DNA of 64,000 nucleotides from Sphaerochaeta globosa str. Buddy (lineage in GTDB: Bacteria; Spirochaetota; Spirochaetia; Sphaerochaetales; Sphaerochaetaceae): the NCBI RefSeq assembly GCF_000190435.1, contig NC_015152.1, positions 378,458-442,457 of the forward strand, given 5' to 3'. Positions 1 through 9,368 of the stretch are shown here, piece by piece (the stretch's first letter is position 1; every line of letters begins with the position of its first letter). Position numbers and translations under genes: made by a program. The notes below the pieces were generated by a model. That model was given only the letters and a program-made list of their open reading frames with translations, did no database searches and had not been told where the DNA came from.

Positions 1-58
1 TAAAATTATATAATATAGAAAAATATAATACTTTTCGCAAAATGCTAATGTTTTTTTA

Positions 59-87
59 TTGACAATTACCGAAAATAGGGTTGAAAT
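59..87 (+). promoter_or_regulatory. Possible promoter of the glycan-utilisation operon
   Basis: A perfect TTGACA (59-64) is followed after 17 bases by TGAAAT (82-87), a 4/6 match to a -10 box. The surrounding 130 bases are very AT-rich and the first gene of the operon starts at 135. The -35 is convincing and the -10 is weak. A second candidate, TATGAT (89-94), would need a spacer that is too long. Confidence 0.4.
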
Positions 88-134
88 TATGATATATATA
101 ACAAAGCATGTAGCTGGTAGAAAAAGAAGGATTT

Positions 135-1172
135 ATGCAAGCAGTCCAGATTAGCGCACCTCATCTCGTAGAGCTTGTTACACAGATCATACCCAAGCCC
201 AAGCAGGGCGAAGCTCTCCTGAGAATTCTGTATGGAGGGATCTGTGGTAGTGACCTGGGCTCGTACCGCGGAACCTTTGCCTATGTGTCGTACCCGCGGA
301 TACCCGGGCATGAATTCAGTGCAGAAATCGTGGAAATCGGCCCGAATGAGTACGGATTGACTACAGGCATGGTAGTAACTGCCAATCCTTACTTCAATTG
401 TGGCCACTGCTATGCTTGCCGACATGGCTTGGTCAATGCTTGTATGGAAAATCAGACAATGGGCGTCCAACGTGATGGTGCTTTTAGTCAATACATCACG
501 ATGCCCATCAATCGCTTGTATCAGGGAAATGGTTTATCACCAACCACGCTTGCTATGGTAGAACCTTTCTGTATTGCCCATCATGGAGTGCGGAAAGCCA
601 ACGTGAAGGCAGGTGAAACTGTCCTAGTTATGGGTTCCGGAACGATTGGTATGCTTTGTGCCTTCACATTACGGGCGTTGAAGGCAAATGTCTGGATAGC
701 TGATATCGATCCTGTGAAGCTGCAATTTGCACAGTCGTTGGGGTTCAACCAGACGTTGCTCAACGACGATGCCGATCATTTCAAGGAACAGGTACAACAC
801 GTAACCAACCACAATGGCTTTGATGTCGTGGTAGAAGCTGTTGGAGCCGCCTCAACCTTTCTTGCCTGTATTGAATCTGCTGCATTTGGAGGACGAGTGA
901 TCCAGATAGGAGTAGGAAAGCAGGAAGCCTTGTTCAATTTTACACAAATTCAGAAGAAAGAGTTGCTCATCCATGGCTCTCGCAACGCTTTGGATGAAGA
1001 CTTTCGGAGCGTTCTGGCTATGCTAGGCCAAAACAATTTCCCCATCGAGGGGCTCATCAGCCGGATATATCCATTTCTGGAGGCTCCGAAGGCCTTTGAG
1101 TATTTCTCTCAAGGCACAGGAGTACGCATGAAGATACTATTGGACTTTACCAAGGAGAATCCAAATGAGTGA
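135..1172 (+). CDS. Zinc-dependent medium-chain dehydrogenase, L-galactonate/L-gulonate 5-dehydrogenase-like
   Basis: This is a 345-residue medium-chain NAD(P)-dependent alcohol dehydrogenase. Catalytic zinc ligands are visible at C37 (motif CGSD), H59-E60 (PGHE) and E143 (VEPF). The structural zinc lobe has C89, C92, C95 and C103, and the Rossmann glycine motif lies near 168-177. The pattern KKE...GSRNA near 275-290 and the overall layout resemble LgoD/YjjN-type dehydrogenases, which oxidise aldonic acids at C5. Its place as first gene of an operon with GH105 and GH28 fits processing of uronic-acid products in the cytoplasm. A sorbitol or threonine dehydrogenase of the same family cannot be excluded. 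An AAGGA ribosome site precedes the ATG. Confidence 0.8.
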   Translation: MQAVQISAPHLVELVTQIIPKPKQGEALLRILYGGICGSDLGSYRGTFAYVSYPRIPGHEFSAEIVEIGPNEYGLTTGMVVTANPYFNCGHCYACRHGLVNACMENQTMGVQRDGAFSQYITMPINRLYQGNGLSPTTLAMVEPFCIAHHGVRKANVKAGETVLVMGSGTIGMLCAFTLRALKANVWIADIDPVKLQFAQSLGFNQTLLNDDADHFKEQVQHVTNHNGFDVVVEAVGAASTFLACIESAAFGGRVIQIGVGKQEALFNFTQIQKKELLIHGSRNALDEDFRSVLAMLGQNNFPIEGLISRIYPFLEAPKAFEYFSQGTGVRMKILLDFTKENPNE

Positions 1173-2337
1173 CCAAACACATTCCTACGCTGAACGGATT
1201 GCACTGTCTTTGATGCAGAGATACGAAGCAACGGCCCCTGTGTGGCATTATGTCACAGCCCTTGGCCTGGAGTGCCTGTATAGAGCTGGGAAAGTTCTTG
1301 GGAAGCCGGATTGGCTTGCATGGGTGCAACACCAGTATGATGCGTTTCTGCATAGCGACGGCACCATTCATGGGTACAGTATTGACGAGTATAGTCTTGA
1401 TCAAGTGAATCCGGGTAAGGTGTTGTTTGATCTCTATGCTCGTACGGGTGAAGAGCGATATCGCACGTATCTGGATGTACTCTTTTCCCAATTAACAACG
1501 CAACCTCGAACCAAATCTCATGGATTCTGGCATAAGCAGATCTATCCCAATCAAATGTGGCTTGATGGGCTGTATATGCAAGGATCTTTCTACCTCCGCT
1601 ATGCGGTGTTGAACCATAGGGTGGGTGCATGTCTGGATGACTTGGTTTCGCAATGTGAATTGATATTCGAGAAAACACACGATCAGGAAACCGGGCTTCT
1701 GTTTCATGCATGGGATGAGTCGAAACAAATGGCATGGAGTGATCCAATTACAGGACTATCCCAATGCTTTTGGTCGCGTGCTCTCGGGTGGTATTGCATG
1801 GCATTAGTCGACATTGCAGACTTTATTCCTCAAGAGGCGATCTATGATTCCTATAAGAATCGATTACTGAATTTGGCTACAGCTTTGGTTCGTCCTTTAC
1901 TCTCTGTGCAGGATTGTGAAACAGGTCTTTGGTGGCAAGTGCTTGATCAGGGAGGTCGTGGGAAGAATTATCTGGAGAGTTCCGGTTCAGCGATGTTTGT
2001 CTATTTCTTATTGAAAATGGTACGCAAAGGTTGGTTGGACAGCAATCTTGCTAAGGATGCTCAAGCAGCGGGTCTAAAGGGCTTTTCGGGATTATGTGAG
2101 CATAAGGTGTATTCCGATGCAGATGGTCAGATGCATGTAAGGGATATTTGCAGGGGGGCAGGTTTAGGAAAGTATTACCCGGAGTGTCCTTTCAGGGATG
2201 GCAGTTTTGCCTACTATACTGAGCGGGAGCCCATCGTTGAAGACAACCTGCAAGGAGTTGGGCCATTCTTGCTGGCTTGTCTGGAAGCGGAGTATGCGGG
2301 GAAGCTGGAAGGCTCACCTGAGACGCCCTATTGGTGA
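1165..2337 (+). CDS. Glycoside hydrolase family 105, unsaturated glucuronyl/rhamnogalacturonyl hydrolase
   Basis: This 390-residue protein has the YteR/YesR-type (alpha/alpha)6 barrel signatures QMWLDGLYM (about 130-138, candidate catalytic D134), HAWDESK and FWSRALGWYCMALVD. Family members remove the 4,5-unsaturated uronic acid that polysaccharide lyases leave at the non-reducing end of oligosaccharides. No signal peptide is visible, so it should act on imported oligosaccharides in the cytoplasm. The gene overlaps the dehydrogenase by 8 bases, which implies translational coupling. No polysaccharide lyase lies in the window, so the lyase step must be encoded elsewhere or supplied by other organisms. 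Confidence 0.88.
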   Translation: MSDQTHSYAERIALSLMQRYEATAPVWHYVTALGLECLYRAGKVLGKPDWLAWVQHQYDAFLHSDGTIHGYSIDEYSLDQVNPGKVLFDLYARTGEERYRTYLDVLFSQLTTQPRTKSHGFWHKQIYPNQMWLDGLYMQGSFYLRYAVLNHRVGACLDDLVSQCELIFEKTHDQETGLLFHAWDESKQMAWSDPITGLSQCFWSRALGWYCMALVDIADFIPQEAIYDSYKNRLLNLATALVRPLLSVQDCETGLWWQVLDQGGRGKNYLESSGSAMFVYFLLKMVRKGWLDSNLAKDAQAAGLKGFSGLCEHKVYSDADGQMHVRDICRGAGLGKYYPECPFRDGSFAYYTEREPIVEDNLQGVGPFLLACLEAEYAGKLEGSPETPYW

Positions 2338-2466
2338 GTACATTGGGAATTGGTCGGATGGTGTGACCATGCATTACTAAGAAAATCATCAACAGCAATT
2401 TGAATGCAGCCCGAAAAAGCAAAAGCATGGTATTCTGCTTTTGATGTATACACCGAGGGGGCTGTA

Positions 2467-3717
2467 ATGGAATTGGACATCAGGGCATTTGGAGCAATTG
2501 GGGACGGAAGGACACTGAATACTCTTGCCATACAAGCTGCGATAGATGAGGCAGCTACCCAACAAGCGGTTGTTGTGGTTGCTGATGGAATCTATCTCAG
2601 TGGGGCATTGTTTCTCAAACAAGGCATGGCGTTGGAGATTCGCAAGGGTGCAACCCTCCTTGGCTCACCAAATCTTGCTGACTATCCCATCCAACAGACG
2701 CGTTTCGAAGGCAGACTCTGTACCTGGCCTGTAGGCTTTTTGAACGGTATGCATCTCTCGGATGTAAAGGTATATGGAGAAGGTACACTCGACGGGAATG
2801 GCTTTCCCTTCTGGGAACAGTTTTGGGATGCAAGGCAGGCTGCTATTGCAAGCAACGCTGCTTTCAGTAATCGTGACATCATGCGACCCAGACTTTGTTA
2901 CTTTGAGGATTGTGATCGCATACACTTGGAGGGTTTGACCCTACAAAACTCTGCGTTTTGGAATCTGCACCTCTATCTGAGCCACAATATCACCATCAAA
3001 GCTCTTACCATTCAAGCACCTCATGAAGGTGTCCGGGCTGCAAGCAGTGATGCAATCGACATCGATGCATGCTCGAATGTGACCATTTCCGATTGTACTT
3101 TTTCCACCGATGATGACTGCGTATGCATAAAAGGCGGTAAAGGGCCGCAAGCTCATAGAATAAATCTCCCAACTGAAAATATCGTGGTAGAACGATGCCG
3201 GTTTGGATTCGGACACGGTGTCATTACCCTGGGAAGTGAAGCTGCCTTGGTTAGCAATGTAGTGGTACGAAACTGCGTTGTTGAAGGAGAAAACAGTCTG
3301 GTACGCTGTAAGTTCCGTTCAGACACATACCAAAGGTTTGAGAATATTCTCTTTGAGGGAATTACCATGCAGGGAGGAGGATGGCTCTTCGACGTTCGTC
3401 CCTGGGTCAGCAGGCAGGATGAAATTCTAGGAGAGGGATTACCATCATGTCTTTCCAATCTAGTGGTCAGGAACATCAACGCTATCGATATGCAGTCACC
3501 AGGAGTATTGGGGAAAGGTTGTTCCGACCTTCTTCTGGAGGGGATCCGTTTGGAGCAGATTGTCTTTACTTCGAAGGTAGGAGCCACTGGTCGACTCATC
3601 AGAGCAGACGAAGTGGAAAAACAAGAGACTTTACCAGGCATCCTCGCGTATGAAACAAATGCAGACATCCGCTTTGTAGAGGTGCTGATCGATGGAGTTA
3701 AGCAAGGCAATGTCTGA
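2467..3717 (+). CDS. Glycoside hydrolase family 28 (polygalacturonase-type)
   Basis: This is a right-handed parallel beta-helix protein of about 416 residues. It begins LDIRAFGAIGDG, the usual start of the pectate-lyase-like fold. GH28 landmarks occur in order: SSDAIDID (equivalent of NTD), STDDDC (catalytic Asp pair), GFGHGVITLGSE (GHG) and VRCKF (RxK). Substrates are alpha-1,4-galacturonans or rhamnogalacturonan fragments. I chose the ATG at 2467 because GAGGGGG sits just upstream and the fold starts immediately; an in-frame ATG at 2404 would add 21 unconserved residues. No signal peptide is visible, which suggests a cytoplasmic exo-acting enzyme on imported oligogalacturonides. Confidence 0.87.
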   Translation: MELDIRAFGAIGDGRTLNTLAIQAAIDEAATQQAVVVVADGIYLSGALFLKQGMALEIRKGATLLGSPNLADYPIQQTRFEGRLCTWPVGFLNGMHLSDVKVYGEGTLDGNGFPFWEQFWDARQAAIASNAAFSNRDIMRPRLCYFEDCDRIHLEGLTLQNSAFWNLHLYLSHNITIKALTIQAPHEGVRAASSDAIDIDACSNVTISDCTFSTDDDCVCIKGGKGPQAHRINLPTENIVVERCRFGFGHGVITLGSEAALVSNVVVRNCVVEGENSLVRCKFRSDTYQRFENILFEGITMQGGGWLFDVRPWVSRQDEILGEGLPSCLSNLVVRNINAIDMQSPGVLGKGCSDLLLEGIRLEQIVFTSKVGATGRLIRADEVEKQETLPGILAYETNADIRFVEVLIDGVKQGNV

Positions 3718-5416
3718 GAAAGTCAATCTCGATGCGATGCGCAAGGTATTCTTTCGCAACAACCTGTTCGCCTTTCTTGCCTTGCTGTTTGTCCCTATCG
3801 TAGTTATGGGTTCGCTGTCCATGTACTTGCTGCATGGGTACATCCGCAAGAACTTGGACAAGGAGACACAAATTCTCCTGGAGCAACTGGTAAGCAAAGT
3901 AGCAACGGTAACCGACCAGTTCAACCCCCTCATTCTTACCGTCGATATCGACGGGCAGTCGTCTTACGTTGCCAGGAAACTGTTGGACTCAGTGGAAATG
4001 AGTTATACCGATATTTTCCTGCTCAACAACATCAAGGACCAGCTTTCCTCAATGCGCAATGCCCGCGAATATATTCATTCCATCAATCTCTATTTTACCA
4101 ACGATCATGGCTATTATCTCTCGGATACAGGCAAACACTCGCTTACCCCCAAGGACGACTACTGGTTCGACGCCTATGTTTCCCAGAAAGAAACACAAAG
4201 AAGCTGGACTCAGACCAACGAGCAGAGCCTTGCCGGTGGATTTTCTTTCAAGTTGCTCAGCATCTTTCATATCCTTGGCAATGGGGAAGGAGTGATTGTC
4301 TTTAATCTACGGATTTCCATGCTGGATTCTCTGCTCAACGCAGGTCTGTTGGCTGCAGGGCATCAAGCACTTGTTTCCGGTGTGGATGGCTCGGTGCTGT
4401 TCGGATCTGCTCCGGAACCAGAGACTCGTCAGCGGTACTCGGTTCGTACCGAGGTGGCAAAGCCGTCCGGGTGGACGTTGACCCTGTATTCAGACAAAGG
4501 GGTGATTTTTTTGGTGTATCGAAGGGTTCTCACGTTGATCATCCTGCTCTCATTGCTTTCGTTGGTCATCGGAGTCGTCTTGTCCATATGGCTGACACAA
4601 CGAAGAACACGGCAAATTAATGCAGTTATCCACTTATTGGAAGCAGCACGAGACAATGAGAGTCTTCCCCAGATCCCCAAGCGGCAAGGGCCTACGTACG
4701 GGTACATCATTCACCAAATCATCAATACCTTTTTGCAGCAATCGTACCTGCAAACTCAACTTGAAGCCCGCAAATACAAGCTGAAAACTGCCCAGTTGAT
4801 GGCACTGCAAGCCCAATTGAATCCACATTTTCTGTTCAATACGTTGGAAACCCTGAATTGGAAGGTCTACGAAATGACTGACAAGCCAAACCAAGTCAAC
4901 CAGATGATCGAGCATCTTTCCGATCTGATGCGATACAGCCTGAGTTCCATTGAGGATATGGTAAGCTTGGATGAGGAGCTGCAAAGCATCCGGAGCTATC
5001 TTGCGTTGCAGGCGATCCGATATCAGGACAAATTTGAAGCCGTCTATACTATTGCCCCTGAGGCGTTAGGCTTTCGAATGCCTAGGATGCTGCTGCAGCC
5101 TATCGTTGAGAATGCGCTGTATCACGGAATAAAAATGAAAAAGGAGCAGGGTACCATTACGATTGAAGCCCGAGTTGTTGCCGATGCTCTGGCCCTCAGC
5201 ATCTCTGATGACGGCGTAGGAATGGAGAAGCATGTGCTTGAAAGCCTGACCCAAAGTTTCAGTGATCCCGAGCAGGTGAGAACCGACCATATCGGCTTAG
5301 CCAATGTCAATGCACGCCTGTTCCTATTGTATGGGACAACGCTATCCCTCTGCAGTGAACCGACAGTCGGAACGGTGGTTACCATGACTATCCAAAAAAA
5401 AAACAAGGAGACGTAA
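3692..5416 (+). CDS. Sensor histidine kinase, YesM type
   Basis: This 574-residue membrane kinase has a first membrane segment at about 24-47, a large extracytoplasmic sensor region to about 280, a second segment at about 283-308, a HAMP-like linker, then the His_kinase motif NPHFLFN with phospho-acceptor H379. The N-box reads QPIVENALYHG and the G-box DDGVGM. It overlaps the end of the GH28 gene by 26 bases; an alternative ATG at 3710 also exists. It pairs with the next gene, and YesM/YesN-type systems usually switch on neighbouring sugar importers and glycosidases in response to extracellular oligosaccharides. Confidence 0.9.
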   Translation: MELSKAMSEKVNLDAMRKVFFRNNLFAFLALLFVPIVVMGSLSMYLLHGYIRKNLDKETQILLEQLVSKVATVTDQFNPLILTVDIDGQSSYVARKLLDSVEMSYTDIFLLNNIKDQLSSMRNAREYIHSINLYFTNDHGYYLSDTGKHSLTPKDDYWFDAYVSQKETQRSWTQTNEQSLAGGFSFKLLSIFHILGNGEGVIVFNLRISMLDSLLNAGLLAAGHQALVSGVDGSVLFGSAPEPETRQRYSVRTEVAKPSGWTLTLYSDKGVIFLVYRRVLTLIILLSLLSLVIGVVLSIWLTQRRTRQINAVIHLLEAARDNESLPQIPKRQGPTYGYIIHQIINTFLQQSYLQTQLEARKYKLKTAQLMALQAQLNPHFLFNTLETLNWKVYEMTDKPNQVNQMIEHLSDLMRYSLSSIEDMVSLDEELQSIRSYLALQAIRYQDKFEAVYTIAPEALGFRMPRMLLQPIVENALYHGIKMKKEQGTITIEARVVADALALSISDDGVGMEKHVLESLTQSFSDPEQVRTDHIGLANVNARLFLLYGTTLSLCSEPTVGTVVTMTIQKKNKET

Positions 5417-5419
5417 CGG

Positions 5420-6163
5420 GTGAATCACTCAGTATTGATTGTGGACGATGAGCCTTCTATTCGCAGCGGCCTTTCCTCCTATCATTGGGAAGCGGTGGGT
5501 TTTTCAGTAGCGGCTGCTTTGGCGGATGGGAAACAGGCTCTTGCCTATGTGCTTTCCCATCCGGTGGATGTCGTCCTCTGTGATATTCGCATGCCGGTTA
5601 TGGATGGACTTTCTTTTGCCAAGGAGGTCTGGGAGCGAAAGCTTGGCCTGACGATTATTTTCCTCACTGGATTCAAGGATATGGAATACATCCGCCTTGC
5701 CATGCGGTATGGCTGCCGTGATTACTTGCTCAAACCCACCCGATTTAAGCAACTGGAAGAGTTATTCAGCCACCTCAAGCATGAGTTGGACCAGAAACAA
5801 TCGGATGCCGGCCTAACACTCTCCGATGACGATGCAGTAATACGGACTGCTAAAAACTATATTCTCACCCATCTGGATTCGGTGAGCTTGGAATCGATTT
5901 CCTCGCATTTGCAATTGTCACCTTCGTATGTTTCCAAGGTGTTCAAGGACCGCACTTCGATGCATTTCTCAGACTATTGCCAACAGGAACGGATGAATCT
6001 GGCAAAACGCTTGTTATCTGATCATAGAACACAGATTCAAGATATTGCGCTCCAAACCGGCTACAGCAATGCTGCGAATTTTGCAAGGGCATTCAAGGCC
6101 CAGTTCGGGTATGCCCCTACAGAGTACCGAGAACAAGGAATGACTCATATTGATAAGAATTGA
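5420..6163 (+). CDS. Response regulator with AraC-type DNA-binding domain, YesN type
   Basis: This 247-residue regulator has an N-terminal receiver domain (DDE at 9-11, phospho-acceptor D55 in VVLCDIRMP) and a C-terminal AraC/XylS double helix-turn-helix at about 140-240, with IALQTGYSNAANFARAFKAQFGYAPTEYR-type residues. It starts at GTG 5420, supported by AAGGAG nine bases upstream, three bases after the kinase stop. It is the partner of the upstream sensor and very likely activates this operon. The linker is short, so total length is near the lower end for the family. Confidence 0.9.
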   Translation: MNHSVLIVDDEPSIRSGLSSYHWEAVGFSVAAALADGKQALAYVLSHPVDVVLCDIRMPVMDGLSFAKEVWERKLGLTIIFLTGFKDMEYIRLAMRYGCRDYLLKPTRFKQLEELFSHLKHELDQKQSDAGLTLSDDDAVIRTAKNYILTHLDSVSLESISSHLQLSPSYVSKVFKDRTSMHFSDYCQQERMNLAKRLLSDHRTQIQDIALQTGYSNAANFARAFKAQFGYAPTEYREQGMTHIDKN

Positions 6164-6230
6164 ATGTGGTGTTCTCTTTCTCGTGCAAGAGATACTGAAG
6201 GTGTATTGATTACTATCAAGGAGGAACCAC

Positions 6231-7565
6231 ATGAAAACACGTGCTTTTGCGCTGTGTCTCGTACTTGTATTGGTGGGAACGTTGGTCTTTGGAGCAGGGA
6301 CAAAGGAATCAGCTCCCGCTGGACCGCAATCCGTTACGCTGCGCTTTGGATGGTGGGGTGGCGACAGCCGCCATGAAGCCTATATTGCTGCTGCCCAGCG
6401 GTATATGGAATTGAATCCAAACATCAAGATTGTCAGTGAATATGGCGGTTGGGATGGCTATCGTGAGAAGTTGTACACCCAACTTGCTGGAGGAAATGCC
6501 CCTCACATTTTCCAGAACCATTTCACATGGCTGGGAGAGCAATCGGCATGGTCGGGGAAAGCTGTAGTCAAGGATTTGAAGCAGTATGGACAGTATCTTG
6601 ATATGAGCATTTTCCCTCAGGGCTTTTTGGAAAGCAATGTTATCTACAACGAACAACTCCTGGCTCTGCCCTCCTCGGTCAACACGGATGCCCTGATCGT
6701 CAACAAGGCTGTTTTGGACAAAATCGGCTTCGACTATGAGCAGAACTGGTCGTTCGAGGACTTCTTTGCGTTCAGTGCAGAACTGAGGAAGGTTGATCCT
6801 TCCCTGTACTTTGAGAATGGCATGGCTGCGTCCGATATTCATATGTACTGGTTCCTTGCCTATTTGGTACAGAAAACCGGTCTTCCTTACGCAACCGATT
6901 ATCAACTCAGCTATGACGAAGCCACGGTAACGGAAGCTTTCCGCTTCCTCAAGCGTTATTTCGATGAGAAGGTTGTAGAGCCGCTTGGGACGCTTGAACT
7001 GTATACCGGCAACTATCCCCAGAACCCCAAATGGGTTGGCGGTCAGACAGGCGTTATGTTCGGAATGCTCTCCACCTTGGAGAATTATGTGAATGCGATG
7101 GGCGATTACAAGAAGGATGCAACCGTCATTCGTCTTCCCATTCTTGAAGGTGCAAAAGATCCGTATTTCCAAACAAAAGTCGGTCAGATTTTCTCCATTG
7201 CAGCATCGGCAACAGAGGCTGAGGCAATCGAGGCTGCAAAATTCATCAATTGGATGAATACTGATATCGAAGCAGGAATTCTTCTCAAGCTTTCTCGTGG
7301 CATTCCTGTCAGTGAAGCACAGAACAAGGCGCTCAGCGATGCCGGCTTGCTCAGCCCGCTGGTAGTCAAGGCAATGCAGTATGCCAATGAAGCAGGCGAG
7401 GGAATCGGCCAAGGTACGCTCATCAGAAACAATGAGATTGCCAGAATCGGTGCCGATATGATTTCTTCAGTTGCATTCGGTAGAAGTACTCCCGAAGAGG
7501 CTGCCCAATCGTATGTCAAGCTTGTAAACAGGAAGCTCGGTGAACTGAAAGCAGCACAGAAATAA
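6231..7565 (+). CDS. ABC transporter sugar-binding protein (family 1)
   Basis: This 444-residue protein has an N-terminal signal peptide (K3, R4, then a hydrophobic stretch to about 23) ending in LVFGAGTKES. There is no lipobox cysteine, so signal peptidase I processing is expected. The mature part has the extracellular solute-binding family 1 layout, with RFGWWGGDSRH at the N-terminus and the YREKLYTQLAGGNAPHIF stretch. A strong AAGGAGG site precedes the ATG. It should deliver oligosaccharides, here probably pectin-derived, to the two permeases downstream. Its end is marked by an RNA hairpin. Confidence 0.9.
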   Translation: MKTRAFALCLVLVLVGTLVFGAGTKESAPAGPQSVTLRFGWWGGDSRHEAYIAAAQRYMELNPNIKIVSEYGGWDGYREKLYTQLAGGNAPHIFQNHFTWLGEQSAWSGKAVVKDLKQYGQYLDMSIFPQGFLESNVIYNEQLLALPSSVNTDALIVNKAVLDKIGFDYEQNWSFEDFFAFSAELRKVDPSLYFENGMAASDIHMYWFLAYLVQKTGLPYATDYQLSYDEATVTEAFRFLKRYFDEKVVEPLGTLELYTGNYPQNPKWVGGQTGVMFGMLSTLENYVNAMGDYKKDATVIRLPILEGAKDPYFQTKVGQIFSIAASATEAEAIEAAKFINWMNTDIEAGILLKLSRGIPVSEAQNKALSDAGLLSPLVVKAMQYANEAGEGIGQGTLIRNNEIARIGADMISSVAFGRSTPEEAAQSYVKLVNRKLGELKAAQK

Positions 7566-7586
7566 CTGGATAGGTTATCAGATTGT

Positions 7587-7610
7587 GGAGTGGGGGGTTC
7601 TCCCCACTCC
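7587..7610 (+). terminator. Intercistronic hairpin after the binding-protein gene
   Basis: GGAGTGGGG (7587-7595) pairs perfectly with CCCCACTCC (7602-7610) around a 6-base loop, only 22 bases after the binding-protein stop and 17 before the permease start. Only a short GTTT follows, so it is more likely a partial attenuator or an mRNA 3'-end stabiliser than a full terminator. Such hairpins commonly allow more binding protein than permease to be made. Confidence 0.75.
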
Positions 7611-7626
7611 GTTTAGGAATATTTGC

Positions 7627-8514
7627 ATGAAAAAGAGTATAAAATCACGGCAGACGCTCAATGAAGGGTATCTGTATGTATTGCCATGGGTAATTGGATT
7701 CTTGGTTTTTGGAGCCTACCCATTGCTTGCTTCGCTCTACTATTCGTTCACCAATTTCTCCATGTTCAACAGCCCCCGCTTCGTTGGGCTCGACAACTAT
7801 CTGTACATGTTTACTTCTGACAGGGAGTTTTTTCCTTCTCTGTTTGTGACGTTCAAATATGTGCTCTTTTCTGTTCCGATGAAGATCGTCTCGGCGCTGT
7901 TCTTTGCCATGTTGCTCAATCGCAATCTAAAGTTCATCAATGTCTTTACCACCGTGTACTATTTGCCCTCGATCCTGGGAGCAAGTGTTTCCATCTCCAT
8001 CCTCTGGAGGTTCATGTTTTCCCTCTCCGGCTTGGTAAATTCTCTGTTGGGAAAAGTTGGAATTCCCGCAATCCCCTTTCTGGAGCATCCTCGGTATGCG
8101 CTCTTTACCATCAGTCTTTTGGTTGTTTGGTCGTTCGGCTCATCCATGGTCATATTCTTGGCCGGCTTGAAGCAGATACCCAAGGAACTCTATGAAGCCT
8201 GTCATATCGATGGGGCAGGAAAAATGAAAGAATTCTTCTTTATTACCTTGCCTCTGATTACCCCAGCCCTATTTTTCAACCTTATTATGCAGCTCATCAA
8301 TTCATTTCAGTCTTTTACCAGTGCTTTTGTCATCACCCATGGCGGTCCGATGCGATCCACGTATTTATATATGATGAAGCTGTATGACGAAGCTTTTGCA
8401 AATTTCAAGATGGGGTATGCGTCAGCCCTCTCATGGTTCTTGTTTGTCATCATCCTCATCGCGACGATGCTGGTATTCAGAAAATCGGACAAATTTGTCT
8501 ATTATTTAGAGTAG
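7627..8514 (+). CDS. ABC transporter permease, MalF/UgpA type
   Basis: This inner-membrane permease of 295 residues has six predicted membrane segments. The binding-protein-dependent transport signature reads EACHIDGAGKMKEFFFITLPLI, the EAA loop that contacts the ATPase. I place the start at ATG 7627 because the in-frame upstream GTG at 7585 lies inside the intercistronic hairpin and would add non-conserved residues. It forms the importer with the preceding binding protein and the next permease. No ATPase is encoded nearby. Confidence 0.9.
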   Translation: MKKSIKSRQTLNEGYLYVLPWVIGFLVFGAYPLLASLYYSFTNFSMFNSPRFVGLDNYLYMFTSDREFFPSLFVTFKYVLFSVPMKIVSALFFAMLLNRNLKFINVFTTVYYLPSILGASVSISILWRFMFSLSGLVNSLLGKVGIPAIPFLEHPRYALFTISLLVVWSFGSSMVIFLAGLKQIPKELYEACHIDGAGKMKEFFFITLPLITPALFFNLIMQLINSFQSFTSAFVITHGGPMRSTYLYMMKLYDEAFANFKMGYASALSWFLFVIILIATMLVFRKSDKFVYYLE

Positions 8515-8522
8515 GGGTGACT

Positions 8523-9365
8523 ATGAATATACACAAGAAACGCAGTAATGCTATCACCTATCTCTTTCTCTCTTTGATGGGTTTTGTGATGATTTACCCC
8601 TTGATTTGGCTTTTTTTCTCATCATTCAAGTCCAACAAGGAAATTTTTACCAGCTTGAAGATGCTCCCTGAAGTCTGGAATTTCTCAGGATATGTGCAAG
8701 GCTGGAAAGGCACAGGTCAATTCAGTTTCGGCTACTTCTTGCTCAATACGTTCAAGATGGTACTTCCCACCGTCGTAGTAACCATGGCTTCTTCCACCTT
8801 GGTCGCCTATGGATTTGCCCGGTTCAATTTCAAGGGGAAGGGTTTACTGTTTGCTTTGATGCTCTCCACCATGATGCTGCCCAACGCGGTACTCATCATT
8901 CCCCGCTACTTGTTGTTCAGGGATTTCGGTTGGCTGGATTCCTATAAGCCTTTCATTATCCCTCAGTTGTTTGCCTTTACGGCTTTTTTCAACTACATGA
9001 TGATCCAATTCATCCGTGGAATTCCCCGGGAACTCGATGAGTCGGCAAAGATGGATGGGCTTGGTTCGTTCAGGATCTTGGTGTTGATTATCCTGCCGTT
9101 GTGCAAATCAGCGTTGTTTTCCGTTTTTATCTTTCAATTCATGTGGACTTGGAATGATTTCTTCAATCCTTTGATCTACATCAATAGTATTGCCAACTAT
9201 CCGGTTTCCCTGGCTTTGCGTATGTCCATCGATGCCCAGGCAGCTATAGAATGGAACAAGATTCTGGCAATGTCGTTTGTTTCCATCATTCCGGTGGTTG
9301 CCCTGTTTTTCTCGGCGCAGAAATATTTTGTGGAAGGTATCGCAACAACCGGTCTCAAGGGGTAA
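8523..9365 (+). CDS. ABC transporter permease, MalG/UgpE type
   Basis: This is a 280-residue permease with six membrane segments and the EAA-type loop DESAKMDGLGSFRILVLIILP. AGGGGTG lies just before the ATG at 8523; an upstream in-frame start at 8433 overlaps the previous gene by about 80 bases and gives an N-terminus unlike the family. The C-terminus ends in EGIATTGLKG, as is typical of this subfamily. It is the second membrane subunit of the operon's sugar importer. Confidence 0.9.
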   Translation: MNIHKKRSNAITYLFLSLMGFVMIYPLIWLFFSSFKSNKEIFTSLKMLPEVWNFSGYVQGWKGTGQFSFGYFLLNTFKMVLPTVVVTMASSTLVAYGFARFNFKGKGLLFALMLSTMMLPNAVLIIPRYLLFRDFGWLDSYKPFIIPQLFAFTAFFNYMMIQFIRGIPRELDESAKMDGLGSFRILVLIILPLCKSALFSVFIFQFMWTWNDFFNPLIYINSIANYPVSLALRMSIDAQAAIEWNKILAMSFVSIIPVVALFFSAQKYFVEGIATTGLKG

Positions 9366-9368
9366 AGC

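Noticed and set aside
6309-7412. A 367-residue - strand frame opposite the binding protein
   Set aside because: It is antisense to a clear solute-binding protein and has no recognisable domain.
8433-8522. N-terminal extension of the second permease in region 1
   Set aside because: It overlaps the previous gene and lacks family similarity; ATG 8523 has a good AGGGGTG site.
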